From contig CACPNW010000006.1 of NCBI GenBank assembly GCA_902635455.1, positions 1-64,000 on the forward strand: a DNA stretch of 64,000 bases, read 5' to 3'. Positions 22,365 through 33,661 of this stretch are shown piece by piece. The DNA is from an uncultured Alphaproteobacteria bacterium (GTDB taxonomy: Bacteria; Pseudomonadota; Alphaproteobacteria; HIMB59; GCA-002718135). Under the pieces are notes generated by a model. The model worked only from the letters and a program-made list of their open reading frames with translations, ran no database searches and had not been told where the DNA came from. Every line of letters starts with the position of its first letter. Positions within the stretch are counted from its first letter, which is position 1. Position numbers and translations under genes: made by a program.

Positions 22365-23654
22365 ATGATCCCTAGATATAATAGAATAGAAATCGAAAAA
22401 ATTTGGACAAATCAAAATAAATTTAAAATTTGGACAGAAATAGAATGTTTGATAGCTGAAAAGCTAGCTGATATGGGTAAAATTCCCAAAAAAGCAGCAA
22501 AAGATATAAAATCTAAAGTAAGATTTAATGTTAAGGAAATTGAAAAAATAGAAAAAGAAACAAAACATGATTTTGTTGCATATATAAACAATGCAAGTTC
22601 TTATATAGGTGAATCAGCAAAATATTTTCACCATGGTGTAACATCTAGCGATGTAATTGATACTTCTTTTTCAATACAGCTAAATAAAACTGCTATAATT
22701 ATAAGAAAAAATCTTAAAAATTTAATTAAAACATTAAAATCGCAGTCAATAAAACATAAAAAAACTTTAATGATAGGTAGGAGTCATGGAATACACGCGG
22801 AGCCCATTACATTTGGTCTCAAAATGGCTTCATTTTATTATGAATTTTCAAGAAATCTTAATAGATTAGATAATGCTATTGATGAAATTTCTATTTGTGC
22901 AATTTCTGGTCCAGTAGGAACTTATAATTCAATTGACCCAAGTGTAGAAAAATATGTTGCTTCTAAATTAAATTTTAAATGTGAAGATATATCTACACAA
23001 ATTATACCAAGGGATAGGCATGCATATTTCTTTTCAATATTAAGTATAATTGCCTCATCAATTGAAAGAGTAGCTATTGAAATAAGAAACTTGCAAAGAA
23101 CAGAAATTTTAGAAGTTGAAGAATTTTTTGATAAAAACCAAAAAGGATCTTCGGCTATGCCACATAAAAGAAATCCAGTACTAAGTGAAAACCTTACTGG
23201 TGTAGCTAGATATATACGAAGCTCAATTATACCTTTTTTGGAAAATGTAGCTTTATGGCATGAAAGAGACATAAGTCATTCTAGTGTTGAAAGGATACTA
23301 GCTCCAGACATAACAATAGCAGTTGATTTTGCATTAAATAGATTAAACGAAATTATAAAAAATCTAAAAATTTATCCAAAAAATATGAAAAAAAATTTAA
23401 ACTATTTAAATGGGATTCATAAAAGTCAAAATTTACTTTTATTGTTAACTAAAAAAGGTTTATCAAGACAAAAGGCTTATACAATGGTTCAGAAAATTGC
23501 TATGGAATCATGGAATAATAACAAAAAATTTGATGAACTAGTCTTAAAAAATAAAGAAATTATTAAATACATAAATAAAGAAAAAATTGAATCTATCTTT
23601 AAAAAGGAAGATTTTGTTAAAAATATTGACAAGATATATAGGAGAATAAAATAA
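22365..23654 (+). CDS. purB: Adenylosuccinate lyase
   Basis: GVTSSDVIDTSFSIQL, GRSHGIHAEPITFGLK, KGSSAMPHKRNPVLSENL. Confidence 0.96.
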   Translation: MIPRYNRIEIEKIWTNQNKFKIWTEIECLIAEKLADMGKIPKKAAKDIKSKVRFNVKEIEKIEKETKHDFVAYINNASSYIGESAKYFHHGVTSSDVIDTSFSIQLNKTAIIIRKNLKNLIKTLKSQSIKHKKTLMIGRSHGIHAEPITFGLKMASFYYEFSRNLNRLDNAIDEISICAISGPVGTYNSIDPSVEKYVASKLNFKCEDISTQIIPRDRHAYFFSILSIIASSIERVAIEIRNLQRTEILEVEEFFDKNQKGSSAMPHKRNPVLSENLTGVARYIRSSIIPFLENVALWHERDISHSSVERILAPDITIAVDFALNRLNEIIKNLKIYPKNMKKNLNYLNGIHKSQNLLLLLTKKGLSRQKAYTMVQKIAMESWNNNKKFDELVLKNKEIIKYINKEKIESIFKKEDFVKNIDKIYRRIK

Positions 23655-23656
23655 TT

Positions 23657-23887
23657 ATGCCTATGAAAAAAGAAGATATTGAAACATTGATAAAAAAATC
23701 AATATCTGATTGTATAGTTGAAATTGAAGATTTAAAAGGTGATGGAGATCATTATAAAGCTACTGTAATTTCTAAATCTTTCAAAGGAATAAATAAAATT
23801 GATCAGCACAAAATGGTCTATAACGCTCTACAGGGTAAAATGGGTAGAGAACTACATGCTTTAATGCTAATAACAAAAACGGAGTGA
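23657..23887 (+). CDS. BolA family protein
   Basis: Size and fold pattern VEIEDLKGDGDHYKATVISKSFKGINKIDQHKMVYNAL; adjacent to a monothiol glutaredoxin. Confidence 0.9.
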   Translation: MPMKKEDIETLIKKSISDCIVEIEDLKGDGDHYKATVISKSFKGINKIDQHKMVYNALQGKMGRELHALMLITKTE

Positions 23888-24237
23888 AAATGGATACAAA
23901 TACTAATGTAGACGTAAGTCAAAATATAAAAAATGAAATTTCAAATAGTGAAGTAGTCTTATTTATGAAAGGCACACCTGTGTTTCCAATGTGTGGATTT
24001 TCAGCAGCTGTTGTACAAATACTATCAGATTTAGGAGTTAAATTTAACCATGTAAATGTTTTAGATAGTGATGAAATGAGAGAAGGAATTAAAAATTTTT
24101 CTAATTGGCCTACTATTCCACAACTTTATGTGAAAGAAGAATTTATTGGTGGTTGCGACATCGTAAAAGAAATGAATGAATCAGGAGAACTTTTAGAATT
24201 ATTTAATTCCAAAGGAATTAATATTAGTCCTTCATAA
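23884..24237 (+). CDS. grxD: Monothiol glutaredoxin, Grx4/GrxD type
   Basis: VVLFMKGTPVFPMCGFSAAVVQIL, NWPTIPQLYVKEEFIGGCDIVKEM. Confidence 0.95.
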   Translation: MKMDTNTNVDVSQNIKNEISNSEVVLFMKGTPVFPMCGFSAAVVQILSDLGVKFNHVNVLDSDEMREGIKNFSNWPTIPQLYVKEEFIGGCDIVKEMNESGELLELFNSKGINISPS

Positions 24238-24239
24238 TT

Positions 24240-25154
24240 TTGAAATCATCAAATTTTTATAAAGGAATTTTTTATACATCTTTAGCTTCATTATTCTGGG
24301 GAATGCCTCAGCCTTTATTTTTTAATGAAATTAAATTTATACCAGCTATAGAAGTTGCACTACATCGAGGCTTGTGGTCATTTATATTTTTATTAATAAT
24401 TTTAGTTAGCTTCGGTAAATTTAAAGAATTTATTAATATATTTTATTCATATAAAAAAATATTTATTCTTTCAGTAACAGCTAGTTTAATATCAGTTAAT
24501 TGGGCAGGTTTTATTTTTGCAGTAAGCATTGATAAGGTTCAAGATGCATCAATGGGATATTTTATAACTCCAATGATAAGCATTATTCTTGGATATTTTT
24601 TTTTAAAAGAAAAAATCTCAATGCTTAAATTAACTTCTTTAATATTAATGCTGCTATCAATTTGTTATTTAATTTTAAGCTTAAAAAACTTACCATATAT
24701 AGCTATTTTAATTGGTACTACATGGGGCATATATGGATTATTAAGAAAACAAATTAATGTAACTCCGGAAATTGGATTATTATACGAGTCAGCATTTATT
24801 GCTTTATTTGCTAGTCCATATTTATTTTATTTAAATGCTTCAAATACTGGTTTTTTTTTAAACCACAGCATTACAACATCTTTTTTCTTAGTGATGACAG
24901 GCCTGATAACTATTTTCCCATTATTTTTTTTTAATTTAGGAGTAAAAAATATTTCTTTAGGCTTTGCTGGTGTAATTTTTTATTTAGCACCTTCATTTCA
25001 TTTCATTACATCAGCTTTCATACTTAATGAAAATATCAATGTTCAAAAAATGTTGGCCTTTATAGTTATATGGATAGCAGTAATAATCTTTATAATTGAT
25101 GTTTTTAAAAATGAAAAAAATACTAACGTGAATAAAATTCAATCACTAAATTAG
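24240..25154 (+). CDS. EamA/RarD family transporter (TTG start)
   Basis: Ten hydrophobic segments, [43 protein letters not shown]. Confidence 0.88.
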   Translation: MKSSNFYKGIFYTSLASLFWGMPQPLFFNEIKFIPAIEVALHRGLWSFIFLLIILVSFGKFKEFINIFYSYKKIFILSVTASLISVNWAGFIFAVSIDKVQDASMGYFITPMISIILGYFFLKEKISMLKLTSLILMLLSICYLILSLKNLPYIAILIGTTWGIYGLLRKQINVTPEIGLLYESAFIALFASPYLFYLNASNTGFFLNHSITTSFFLVMTGLITIFPLFFFNLGVKNISLGFAGVIFYLAPSFHFITSAFILNENINVQKMLAFIVIWIAVIIFIIDVFKNEKNTNVNKIQSLN

Positions 25155-25743
25155 GTTCCATAGTAACAGGGTATGGCACATCATGTATTAATGGAGCTCT
25201 TAAGAAACGTCCTTTAATTTCTTTAGTGTCAACTTCTAAATATTCAGGTATTTCTCTTTCTTGTGATACAATAGATTCTATGATGAGATTCATTTCTTTG
25301 CTTTCATTCTTTAATGAAATTTCATCTCCATCTTTTACTGAATAAGATGGAATATTAACTTTTTTGCCGTTAACTTTAATATGGCCGTGATTTATAATTT
25401 GCCTAGCAGAAAATATTGTTGGAACAAACTTCATTCTATAAACAATTGCATCAAGTCTTCGCTCTAAAAGCTCTATTAGTATTTGGCTTGTATCTCCTTT
25501 TATATTTGATGCTTTTTGATATATTTTTCTAAATTGTTTTTCTGTAAGGTCTCCATAATAAAATTTTAACTTTTGTTTTGCAAAAAGCTGATTTCCATAA
25601 TCAGAAAGCTTTCTTCTTTGATTATCGGCACCATGCTGTCCTGGTCTTGAGTTTCTTTTATTATAAGGACTTTTAGGTCTGCCCCATAGGTTACAGCCTA
25701 ATCTTCTATCGATTTTATATTTTGCAGATATTCTTTTTGTCAT
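25123..25743 (-). CDS. rpsD: 30S ribosomal protein S4
   Basis: [71 protein letters not shown]. Confidence 0.98.
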   Translation of the reverse strand: MTKRISAKYKIDRRLGCNLWGRPKSPYNKRNSRPGQHGADNQRRKLSDYGNQLFAKQKLKFYYGDLTEKQFRKIYQKASNIKGDTSQILIELLERRLDAIVYRMKFVPTIFSARQIINHGHIKVNGKKVNIPSYSVKDGDEISLKNESKEMNLIIESIVSQEREIPEYLEVDTKEIKGRFLRAPLIHDVPYPVTMEPNLVIEFYSR

Positions 25744-25793
25744 TAATTATTGGGGTATATAGAGATAAATTTATTGATGTCAAATCCATTATT

Positions 25794-26516
25794 TCATGAT
25801 TTTGGCTGATTCTTTAGCTTTTTATGCATACCCCATAGCATTCGAAGCTCTTTCTTTGTTAAGCCAATTTTATTATAGATTGAATAGATATTGTCGATCA
25901 TATTACTCTTTTTCTCAACAGGTCTAAAAAAACCCCTAAAATCAAGATCGTTAACCAAAAATTTTATAAAGTTAGAAAGTTCAAGCTTACTAACTTTATC
26001 AATATTTGAAGTTGAGATATTTTTTACTGACGAATTATTTGCTAGAAATAGCTCATAAGAAATTACTGAAACTGCATGTGATAAATTAAGTGATTTATTT
26101 TTATTATAAGTAGGAATGGTAAATAAAAAATTAGCCAATCTAATATCTTGATTTGACAAACCAGAATTTTCGGGACCAAATAATATAGCTGTATTTTTAA
26201 AATTCCTAATTTTTTTTTGTAATGCATTAAAACTATCGTATGTTTTTTTTGTTAAAAAACGTTTTCTATTTGAAGTAGCTATAACTAAATCAAAATTAGA
26301 AACTGCATCTTCTAGGTGATCATAAACTTTAGCTCTATTAATTATTTTATCAGCATGTTTTGCTGAACTCTTTGCTTTTTTACTTGGCCAACCATCTCTA
26401 GGACTAACAATAGATAATTTTGATAATCCGAAGTTATCCATTGCTCTAGCAGCCATTCCAATATTTTCATAAAGCTGAGGTCTTACAAGTATTATAGTTG
26501 GATTTATTTTTTTCAA
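25794..26516 (-). CDS. SpoU/TrmJ-type RNA methyltransferase
   Basis: IILVRPQLYENIGMAARAMDNFGLSKLSIVSPRDGWP, LFGPENSGLSNQDI, LNLSHAVSVISYELF. Confidence 0.9.
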   Translation of the reverse strand: MKKINPTIILVRPQLYENIGMAARAMDNFGLSKLSIVSPRDGWPSKKAKSSAKHADKIINRAKVYDHLEDAVSNFDLVIATSNRKRFLTKKTYDSFNALQKKIRNFKNTAILFGPENSGLSNQDIRLANFLFTIPTYNKNKSLNLSHAVSVISYELFLANNSSVKNISTSNIDKVSKLELSNFIKFLVNDLDFRGFFRPVEKKSNMIDNIYSIYNKIGLTKKELRMLWGMHKKLKNQPKS

Positions 26517-26517
26517 T

Positions 26518-28104
26518 TTATTTATTTAAATCATTAAATAATTTAAAAGTTATACTATCATAGATAGCATTATAAGATGCATCAATAATGTTAGAAGAGA
26601 CACCAACTGTTGTCCAGTGCTGCTTACTATCGTCAGTTGATTCTATGTGCACTCTTGTGATAGCTCCTGTGCCTTTATCTGATGATAAAATCATAACTTT
26701 ATAATCTGTAAGAGTTAAATCTTTCAAAGTTGGATAAAAATTTATTAGCGCTTGACGTAAAGCACTATCAATCGCATTTACTGGACCATTACCAATTCCT
26801 ACTGTCATTTTTTCTTCATTTTTCACTTCTAATTGCACGGTAGCTTCAGAGTCAGTTACTAATTTACCTTTTGCATTCCATCTTCTTTCATCAGTAACTC
26901 TAAATTTATTAAGATTAAAATACTCTTTAATCTGACCAACATGTCTTCTAACAAGAATCTCAAAACTAGCCAGTGCAGTATCATAACTAAAGCCTTCAGC
27001 TTCTTTTTGTTTGATTAAATCAAGTATTTGATTAATTTTGTCACTGTCTATATTGATTTCTAATTTGTTTAATTGGCTTATTAAATTAGCTTTACCAGCT
27101 TGATCGGAAATAATTACATTTCTTGAATTTCCAACTAATTCTGGATCAATATGTTCATATGTTGAAGGATCTTTAGCTACTGCTGAAGCATGCAAACCTC
27201 CTTTATGTGAAAATGCATTTTCACCTACGTAAGGCGCAGTTTTTGATTTAGGCTCATTTAAAAGTTCATTTAATGTATTTGATATTTTTGTAAGTGATTT
27301 AAGATTTTTTTCTTGAATATTAGTATGAAAATTTGTTTTTAGTACCAGTGAAGGAATTAATGATACTAAATTAGTATTTCCACATCTCTCACCCAAACCA
27401 TTAATTGTTCCCTGAACATGTCTAACACCACTATTAACTGCGGCTAAAGCATTAGCTACACCATTCTCAGTATCATTATGAGCATGAATGCCTAATTTTT
27501 CTGAAGGAATAGATTTTTTAACCTCTTCAATTATATCTGAAATTTCATTTGGCAAGGTGCCACCATTTGTATCACATAATACTATCCATCTTACTGATGA
27601 GTTTAAAGCTGTGCTTAAACATTTCAAAGCGTATTGTTTATTTTGTTTAAAGCCATCAAAAAAATGTTCAGCATCATATATCGCTTCTTTATTTTTTGAT
27701 TTTAAATAATTAAAACTATCATTAAGCATTAAAAGGTTTTCATCTTCAGAAATACCTAGAGCATTTTTAACTTGAAAAGATGATGATTTGCCAACAAGAC
27801 ATATTGTGGAAGCATTACTGTTTATTAATGCATTTAACCCAGGATCGTTTTCAGCACTTCTTCCAGGCCTCCTTGTCATACCAAAAGCAGTGAATTTTGA
27901 TTTAGTAAAACTTAAATCACGAGAGAAAAAATCATTATCAGTTGGGTTTGCTCCTGGCCACCCTCCTTCAATATAATCAATGCCTAGTTCATCTAGACTT
28001 TTAGCTATTGTCATTTTATCACTTACAGAAAAATTCACTCCTGTAGTTTGTTGACCATCTCTCAATGTTGTATCAAATAAATAGATTTTATTTTCTTCAG
28101 TCAT
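26518..28104 (-). CDS. cimA: (R)-citramalate synthase
   Basis: LFDTTLRDGQQTTGVNFSVSDK, YIEGGWPGANPTD, LGIHAHNDTENGVANALAAVNSGVRHVQGTINGLGERCGN. Confidence 0.93.
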   Translation of the reverse strand: MTEENKIYLFDTTLRDGQQTTGVNFSVSDKMTIAKSLDELGIDYIEGGWPGANPTDNDFFSRDLSFTKSKFTAFGMTRRPGRSAENDPGLNALINSNASTICLVGKSSSFQVKNALGISEDENLLMLNDSFNYLKSKNKEAIYDAEHFFDGFKQNKQYALKCLSTALNSSVRWIVLCDTNGGTLPNEISDIIEEVKKSIPSEKLGIHAHNDTENGVANALAAVNSGVRHVQGTINGLGERCGNTNLVSLIPSLVLKTNFHTNIQEKNLKSLTKISNTLNELLNEPKSKTAPYVGENAFSHKGGLHASAVAKDPSTYEHIDPELVGNSRNVIISDQAGKANLISQLNKLEINIDSDKINQILDLIKQKEAEGFSYDTALASFEILVRRHVGQIKEYFNLNKFRVTDERRWNAKGKLVTDSEATVQLEVKNEEKMTVGIGNGPVNAIDSALRQALINFYPTLKDLTLTDYKVMILSSDKGTGAITRVHIESTDDSKQHWTTVGVSSNIIDASYNAIYDSITFKLFNDLNK

Positions 28105-28140
28105 ATTAAAATTAGCTATTAGACAAATAAATAAATTTTT

Positions 28141-29475
28141 CTATATTTTTCCAAATTTCCTAAGTAATGTCTCTTTGTCTAGTAAAGGGAGGAAATTTTT
28201 TAGCTCAGGCCCTTTGTCTTTTCCTGTCAAAATTAACCTTAAAGGCATAAACAGACCCTTACCTTTTAAGCCTGTTTTGGCATTAATAGATTTTGTCCAA
28301 TTATCCCATGTTTCATAAGAAAATGGATCCTCAGGAATAAACTCTAACGCAGCTTCAACCAGACTGTTAGGAATATCATATTTTCCTATTTCTATAGTAG
28401 CATCAATTGTGTCTAACCAAGTTTCAACATCCTTTAAAAAATCTATATTGTTTTGTGAAAATTTCCATAGTTTTTTTAAATCAATATTATTTTTTGATAA
28501 CTTAATTTTTGATTTAATTTGCTCATAATCATAAATTTTTAAAACATCTGAATTTAATGATGTAAGTACATTATCAGAAAATTTAGCTGATGAATTTGAT
28601 ATATTTTTCAAATCAAAATTATTAACTATATTATCTATTTTTGTTTCAGGATTAATATCTTCGCTAGATCCAATATTTAATAAATAATTTAAAATAGTAA
28701 TATTTTCATATCCATCATTTTTTAAACTTTCTATGGATAGGCTGCCTAATCTTTTAGCAAAACCTTTTCCTTTTTGGTCAGTTAAAAATGGATGATGAGC
28801 GAAGTTTGGAATTTTAGAATTAAAAGATTCAAAAAGTTGAATATGATATGCTGTATTGCTAATATGATCTTCGCCTCTAATTATGTCAGTTATTTCTTCT
28901 TTAATATCATCAACAACAGAAGGTAAATGATATAATAAACTTCCATCACCTCTTATTAAAATTGGGTCACTTAAATTTTTACTATCAAAGCTTACTTTTC
29001 CTTTAATTGAATCATTCCAACTAATTATTTTATCTTCTAATTTAAATCTCCAGTGAGGCTTAAAACCTTCTGAAAGTTTCTTATTAATTTCCTCTTGTGA
29101 TAATCTAAGAGAAGCTCTGTCATATATAGGAGGTTTGCCTGAAGAAAGTAATGCTTTTTTCTTTAGTGATAACTCCTCTTCAGTTTCAAAACATGGATAA
29201 ATTCTTTTCAAATCTTTAAGCTGATTAATATGTTTTTCATATATTTTTTTTCTAGAAGATTGATTGAAAGTTCTGCTCCATTTTAGTCCAAGCCAATCAA
29301 GATTTTCTTTAATACTTATTTCAAATTCTTTTTTACATCTATTAATATCAGTATCATCAATTCGAAGAATAAATTCTCCTTTATTTTTTTGAGTATATGC
29401 CCAATTTAAAACTGCTGAACGAGCATTACCAACATGCAATAAACCAGTAGGGCTTGGAGCAAATCTAGATCGCAT
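28141..29475 (-). CDS. gltX: Glutamyl-tRNA synthetase
   Basis: RFAPSPTGLLHVGNARSAVLNWAY; FAKRLGSLSIES KMSKS-like region. Confidence 0.95.
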   Translation of the reverse strand: MRSRFAPSPTGLLHVGNARSAVLNWAYTQKNKGEFILRIDDTDINRCKKEFEISIKENLDWLGLKWSRTFNQSSRKKIYEKHINQLKDLKRIYPCFETEEELSLKKKALLSSGKPPIYDRASLRLSQEEINKKLSEGFKPHWRFKLEDKIISWNDSIKGKVSFDSKNLSDPILIRGDGSLLYHLPSVVDDIKEEITDIIRGEDHISNTAYHIQLFESFNSKIPNFAHHPFLTDQKGKGFAKRLGSLSIESLKNDGYENITILNYLLNIGSSEDINPETKIDNIVNNFDLKNISNSSAKFSDNVLTSLNSDVLKIYDYEQIKSKIKLSKNNIDLKKLWKFSQNNIDFLKDVETWLDTIDATIEIGKYDIPNSLVEAALEFIPEDPFSYETWDNWTKSINAKTGLKGKGLFMPLRLILTGKDKGPELKNFLPLLDKETLLRKFGKI

Positions 29476-30216
29476 TTAGTTTTTTGGTATAATGCAAATA
29501 GGAATAGGATTCATTTTATGCAAGTTAGGTTTTCTAATTAAACGATATTTTTCATAATATTTGCTATCTTTGTTTAACATAGCCTCCTCAATTTGTTCAT
29601 AAGTTAAGCCTATTTGATCTTCGTCATTCCTTGAATCATCCCATAATCCATCAGTTGGCTTAGCTTCAATAATTTCTTTATCTATGTCTAATACTTTTCC
29701 CATTTCCCATACTTCAGATTTTGTACAATCAGCTATAGGTGAAATATCTACTCCACCATCCCCATATTTAGTATAGAAACCTATTCCAAAATCTTCTACT
29801 TTATTACCAGTACCAACTACAAGGGCATTATTAGCTTGTGCAATTTGATATAAAGTTATCATTCTTAATCTTGATCTCGAGTTTGCAAATGCTAATTCAG
29901 AATTATAATTTTTCATCTGATTTCTGAACAGCTCAAAAATCTCATCAAGTTCTACAATATGAGTTTTTATATTTTTAAATTTTTTTAATGACCAGTTTAA
30001 ATGAGAAAGACTTAAATTATGCTGATCAATATTTTGTTTTATAGGCATAGACACTAAATGAGTTGTGATACCAGTCATAGCACACAGTGTACTTGTAACA
30101 GCAGAATCTATGCCTCCTGATACTCCAATAACTAGTTCAAAATCTTTTTTACCGTTGGATTGAGCATAATCTTTTATCCAATTTGATATGTGCGCGATTC
30201 TTTTATTGGTGTCCAT
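29476..30216 (-). CDS. nadE: NAD+ synthase
   Basis: VIGVSGGIDSAVTSTL, ALVVGTGNKVEDFGIGFYTKYGDGGVDISPIADCTKSEVWEMG. Confidence 0.95.
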   Translation of the reverse strand: MDTNKRIAHISNWIKDYAQSNGKKDFELVIGVSGGIDSAVTSTLCAMTGITTHLVSMPIKQNIDQHNLSLSHLNWSLKKFKNIKTHIVELDEIFELFRNQMKNYNSELAFANSRSRLRMITLYQIAQANNALVVGTGNKVEDFGIGFYTKYGDGGVDISPIADCTKSEVWEMGKVLDIDKEIIEAKPTDGLWDDSRNDEDQIGLTYEQIEEAMLNKDSKYYEKYRLIRKPNLHKMNPIPICIIPKN

Positions 30217-30236
30217 AATTCTAAAGTATTAATTAA

Positions 30237-31610
30237 TTATAAGTTAGAAGATATTTTAGAACCAAACTTATCATCTTTTAAAAATTCAGCTAGTAAAAAA
30301 GCTAATTCTAATGACTGAGAAGCATTTAATCTTGGGTCGCAATAAGTATGATATCTATTTTTAAGATCTTCATCAGTTATCTTTTGTAAACCTCCCATAC
30401 ATTCTGTGACATCTTGACCTGTCATTTCTAGGTGAACTCCCCCAGGATAGGTTCCTATTGATCTATGTATATTAAAAAAATTCTGAATTTCTGAAATTAT
30501 ATTATTTAGAGGTCTAGTTTTATATCCAGAATTAGCTTTGATTGTATTTCCATGCATTGGGTCACATGTCCAAACGATTTTTTTTCCTTCATTATTAATT
30601 TTTTTAATAATTTCTGGAAGTTTTTGTAGGATTTTATCTGCTCCCATTCTACAAATTAAAGTAACCCTGCCTGCTATATTTTCAGGATTAATAATATCAA
30701 TTATTTTCAATAACTCTTCAGCCGATGAAGTCGGGCCTACTTTGATACCTATAGGATTGCCAATACCTTTTACAAACTCAATGTGAGCACCATCTGTTTG
30801 GCGAGTTCTGTCACCTACCCATAACATATGAGCAGAAACAGCGTACCACTTGCCATTAGTACTATCTATTCTTGTTAAAGCTTCTTCATAAGGCAAGAGT
30901 AGAGCTTCATGACTAGTAAAAAAATCTGTTTCATATAATTGTCTAACATTTTTATCATTTATTCCACATGCACTCATAAATGCTAAACATTCATCAATTC
31001 GATCAGAAATTTCTTTAAATTTTGCAGCATTTTCTCCTTGGACGAAACTTAAATTCCACTGATGGATTTTATGAAGATTAGCAAATCCTCCTTGAGAAAA
31101 AGCTCTTAATAGATTTAAAGTTGAAGCAGATTGATTATAAGCTTGTACTAATCTGTCAGGATCAGGTTCACGAGATATTTTATTAAATTCAATCCCATTA
31201 ATTATATCACCTTTATAAGATTCTAATTCAACATCTTTAACTATCTCTGTATTTTGAGATCTTGGTTTAGCGAATTGGCCAGCAATTCGACCAACTTTAA
31301 CTATTGGGCAAGTAGCGCCAAAAGTCAAAACTACAGCCATCTGTAAAATAACCTTAAACGTATCTCTTATATTATCAGGATGAAAATCAGAAAAACTCTC
31401 AGCACAATCTCCACCTTGTAATAAAAAAGCTTTTCCATCAACTACATCTGCTAGTTTGTTTTGCAACATTCTTGCTTCTCCAGCAAAAACCAATGGTGGA
31501 AATTTTTCAATTTTTTTTAAAATATTATCTAACTTTTCTTGATCTTTATATATAGGAATATGTCTTGCTTTTTTTGACTTCCAAGATTGTGGCTCCCATT
31601 TAGTATGCAT
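30237..31610 (-). CDS. Class II 3-deoxy-7-phosphoheptulonate synthase
   Basis: [79 protein letters not shown]. Confidence 0.96.
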   Translation of the reverse strand: MHTKWEPQSWKSKKARHIPIYKDQEKLDNILKKIEKFPPLVFAGEARMLQNKLADVVDGKAFLLQGGDCAESFSDFHPDNIRDTFKVILQMAVVLTFGATCPIVKVGRIAGQFAKPRSQNTEIVKDVELESYKGDIINGIEFNKISREPDPDRLVQAYNQSASTLNLLRAFSQGGFANLHKIHQWNLSFVQGENAAKFKEISDRIDECLAFMSACGINDKNVRQLYETDFFTSHEALLLPYEEALTRIDSTNGKWYAVSAHMLWVGDRTRQTDGAHIEFVKGIGNPIGIKVGPTSSAEELLKIIDIINPENIAGRVTLICRMGADKILQKLPEIIKKINNEGKKIVWTCDPMHGNTIKANSGYKTRPLNNIISEIQNFFNIHRSIGTYPGGVHLEMTGQDVTECMGGLQKITDEDLKNRYHTYCDPRLNASQSLELAFLLAEFLKDDKFGSKISSNL

Positions 31611-31665
31611 AATAATTGGCCTAATAAACTATTAGATTCATGAAACAAGTAATTACTAAAAATGC

Positions 31666-32955
31666 TTAATTTTTCTTAACTAATTTAAGCTTCGAGCGTT
31701 CTATTGCTAAATATTTTGAAGGTATGTCTTTATTTATTACACTGCCAGCAGCTATTTTAGCATTTTTATTGATTGTTATAGGAGCTATCAATGATGAGTT
31801 TGAACCAATAAATGATCCATCTCTTATTATTGTTTTATTTTTTTGTTTACCATCATAATTACAAGTTATGGTTCCAGCTCCAACATTTACTTTTTTTCCA
31901 ATTTTAGCATCACCTATGTAACTTAAATGTGAAACTGAAGAAAAATCTCCTATGTAAGAATTTTTTACTTCAACGTAGTTTCCAATTTTAACATTTTTAG
32001 AAATTATTGTATTTGGTCTTATCCTTGCAAAGGGTCCAATAGATGAATTTTGTCTAATAATAGCTCCTTCTAAATATGAAAAACTCTTAATTATGTTATC
32101 TTTTAGTATTTTTACTCCTTTTTTTATTACCACATTGGATTCAATAATTGTGCCACTTTGAATTATAGTATCAAAACTAAAACGGCACGTATCAGGATTT
32201 TGAATTAAAACACCTTTTGAAATAAAATTATTTACTAAATATTTTTGATATATTTTATCAATTTTAACAAAATCTTCTATTGTGTTAACACCGAGCATTT
32301 CTGTTTCTGGACATATAATATAACTAAAAGGAATTTTTAATTTATTATAAATTTCAAATATATCAGGTAAATATTTTTCATTTTTTATTTTATTAGTTTT
32401 AATTTTATCTAAATTTTGAAAAAAATTTTTAGAATTTACAATCATAACTCCTGAATTGCATAAATTTATTTTTTTCTCTTCTGAAGTGGTGTTGATTTCT
32501 TCAACCACTTTTAGAACTTTATCTTTCTGCTTTTTTACTCTTCCATATCCAATTGGGTTGCAAGCATTAAAAGCAATCATTGATGCTATAGAATTATTTT
32601 TTTTAAAATTTAAAACTAATTTATTAATACTTTTTATAGAAATTAAAGGTGCATCACCAAATAATATTAAAAAATTAGCACTGTTTAAATATGGCTTAGC
32701 ACAAGAAATTGCATCTGCAGTACCTTTCTGTTTGTTTTGAATTACAAACTTACAGCCAGTAATTATTTTTTTAAACTCTTTAATATTATCTCTATTACAA
32801 ACTATAATAACATTTTTTCCTGATATTTTAGTTCCAATTTTATGAACATGAGAGATCAACGGTAGACCAGCAAGATCCTCTAAAAGTTTAGTTGTTTTCC
32901 TTTTATACCTTGTACTTTTTCCAGCAGCTAAAATAACTGTAGAAATATTATTCAT
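31666..32955 (-). CDS. glmU: Bifunctional GlcNAc-1-P uridyltransferase/GlcN-1-P acetyltransferase
   Basis: TVILAAGKSTRYKRKTTKLLEDLAG, left-handed beta-helix repeats, GAGTITCNYDGKQKNKTIIRDGSFIGSNSSLIAPI. Confidence 0.95.
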   Translation of the reverse strand: MNNISTVILAAGKSTRYKRKTTKLLEDLAGLPLISHVHKIGTKISGKNVIIVCNRDNIKEFKKIITGCKFVIQNKQKGTADAISCAKPYLNSANFLILFGDAPLISIKSINKLVLNFKKNNSIASMIAFNACNPIGYGRVKKQKDKVLKVVEEINTTSEEKKINLCNSGVMIVNSKNFFQNLDKIKTNKIKNEKYLPDIFEIYNKLKIPFSYIICPETEMLGVNTIEDFVKIDKIYQKYLVNNFISKGVLIQNPDTCRFSFDTIIQSGTIIESNVVIKKGVKILKDNIIKSFSYLEGAIIRQNSSIGPFARIRPNTIISKNVKIGNYVEVKNSYIGDFSSVSHLSYIGDAKIGKKVNVGAGTITCNYDGKQKNKTIIRDGSFIGSNSSLIAPITINKNAKIAAGSVINKDIPSKYLAIERSKLKLVKKN

Positions 32956-32961
32956 TAATTT

Positions 32962-33594
32962 TTATAAATTTCTTAAAATTTCGTTACCAGCATTAATTAT
33001 TTCTTTTGCTGCATCCGAAGTTACACTTATATCTATAACACCCCTACCTACTGAAAATGTTTCTGCAAAAATTACCTTACTTGATAAGCGTGATCTAGCA
33101 ATCCTCGCTCCCGCGTACCTCAATCTAAGAATCATTGCATCAGTAAGTTTTGCTCTAGCCATTACTCTATTCAGTATAATTATAGGGTTTTTTCTTTCTT
33201 TCTTTGCAAGCTCTAAAAAGGGCAGTGTTGCCATTAAATCTAATGGACTAGGTTGTGCTGGAACAAATACCTTGTTTGATGCCCTAACTATTTGAAGGGT
33301 ATCATAGGTAATAGACGGAGGGCTATCTATAATAATAAAATCATATTTTCTTTTAATTTTTTTTAATTCTTCATTAATATTTCTTATATCAAAATTGTAT
33401 GAACTAATTCCAATATCTTCCTCACCATAATATTTTTTTCTTTCTTCAATCCAATAAGTTAAGCTTTTTTGTGCATCAGCATCTATAACAGCTACTTTGT
33501 ATCCGCTATTACTCCATAAAACTGCAATATTAGCAGATAATGTAGTTTTACCTGAACCACCTTTTTGATTTGAAAATGCTATTACTTTTCCCAT
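32962..33594 (-). CDS. ParA-family ATPase
   Basis: IAFSNQKGGSGKTTLSANIA deviant Walker A, DFIIIDSPPSITYDTL; no ParB in the neighbourhood. Confidence 0.92.
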   Translation of the reverse strand: MGKVIAFSNQKGGSGKTTLSANIAVLWSNSGYKVAVIDADAQKSLTYWIEERKKYYGEEDIGISSYNFDIRNINEELKKIKRKYDFIIIDSPPSITYDTLQIVRASNKVFVPAQPSPLDLMATLPFLELAKKERKNPIIILNRVMARAKLTDAMILRLRYAGARIARSRLSSKVIFAETFSVGRGVIDISVTSDAAKEIINAGNEILRNL

Positions 33595-33661
33595 TTTATA
33601 AAATTAGTATAAATAAATAATTTAACTATTATGACACTATACTAAATAAATAATATATAAA

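Noticed and set aside
32962-33594. ParA-like gene as a sign of a plasmid or partition locus
   Set aside because: No ParB or parS nearby and it sits between glmU and tsaC; orphan ParA-family genes are common on chromosomes.
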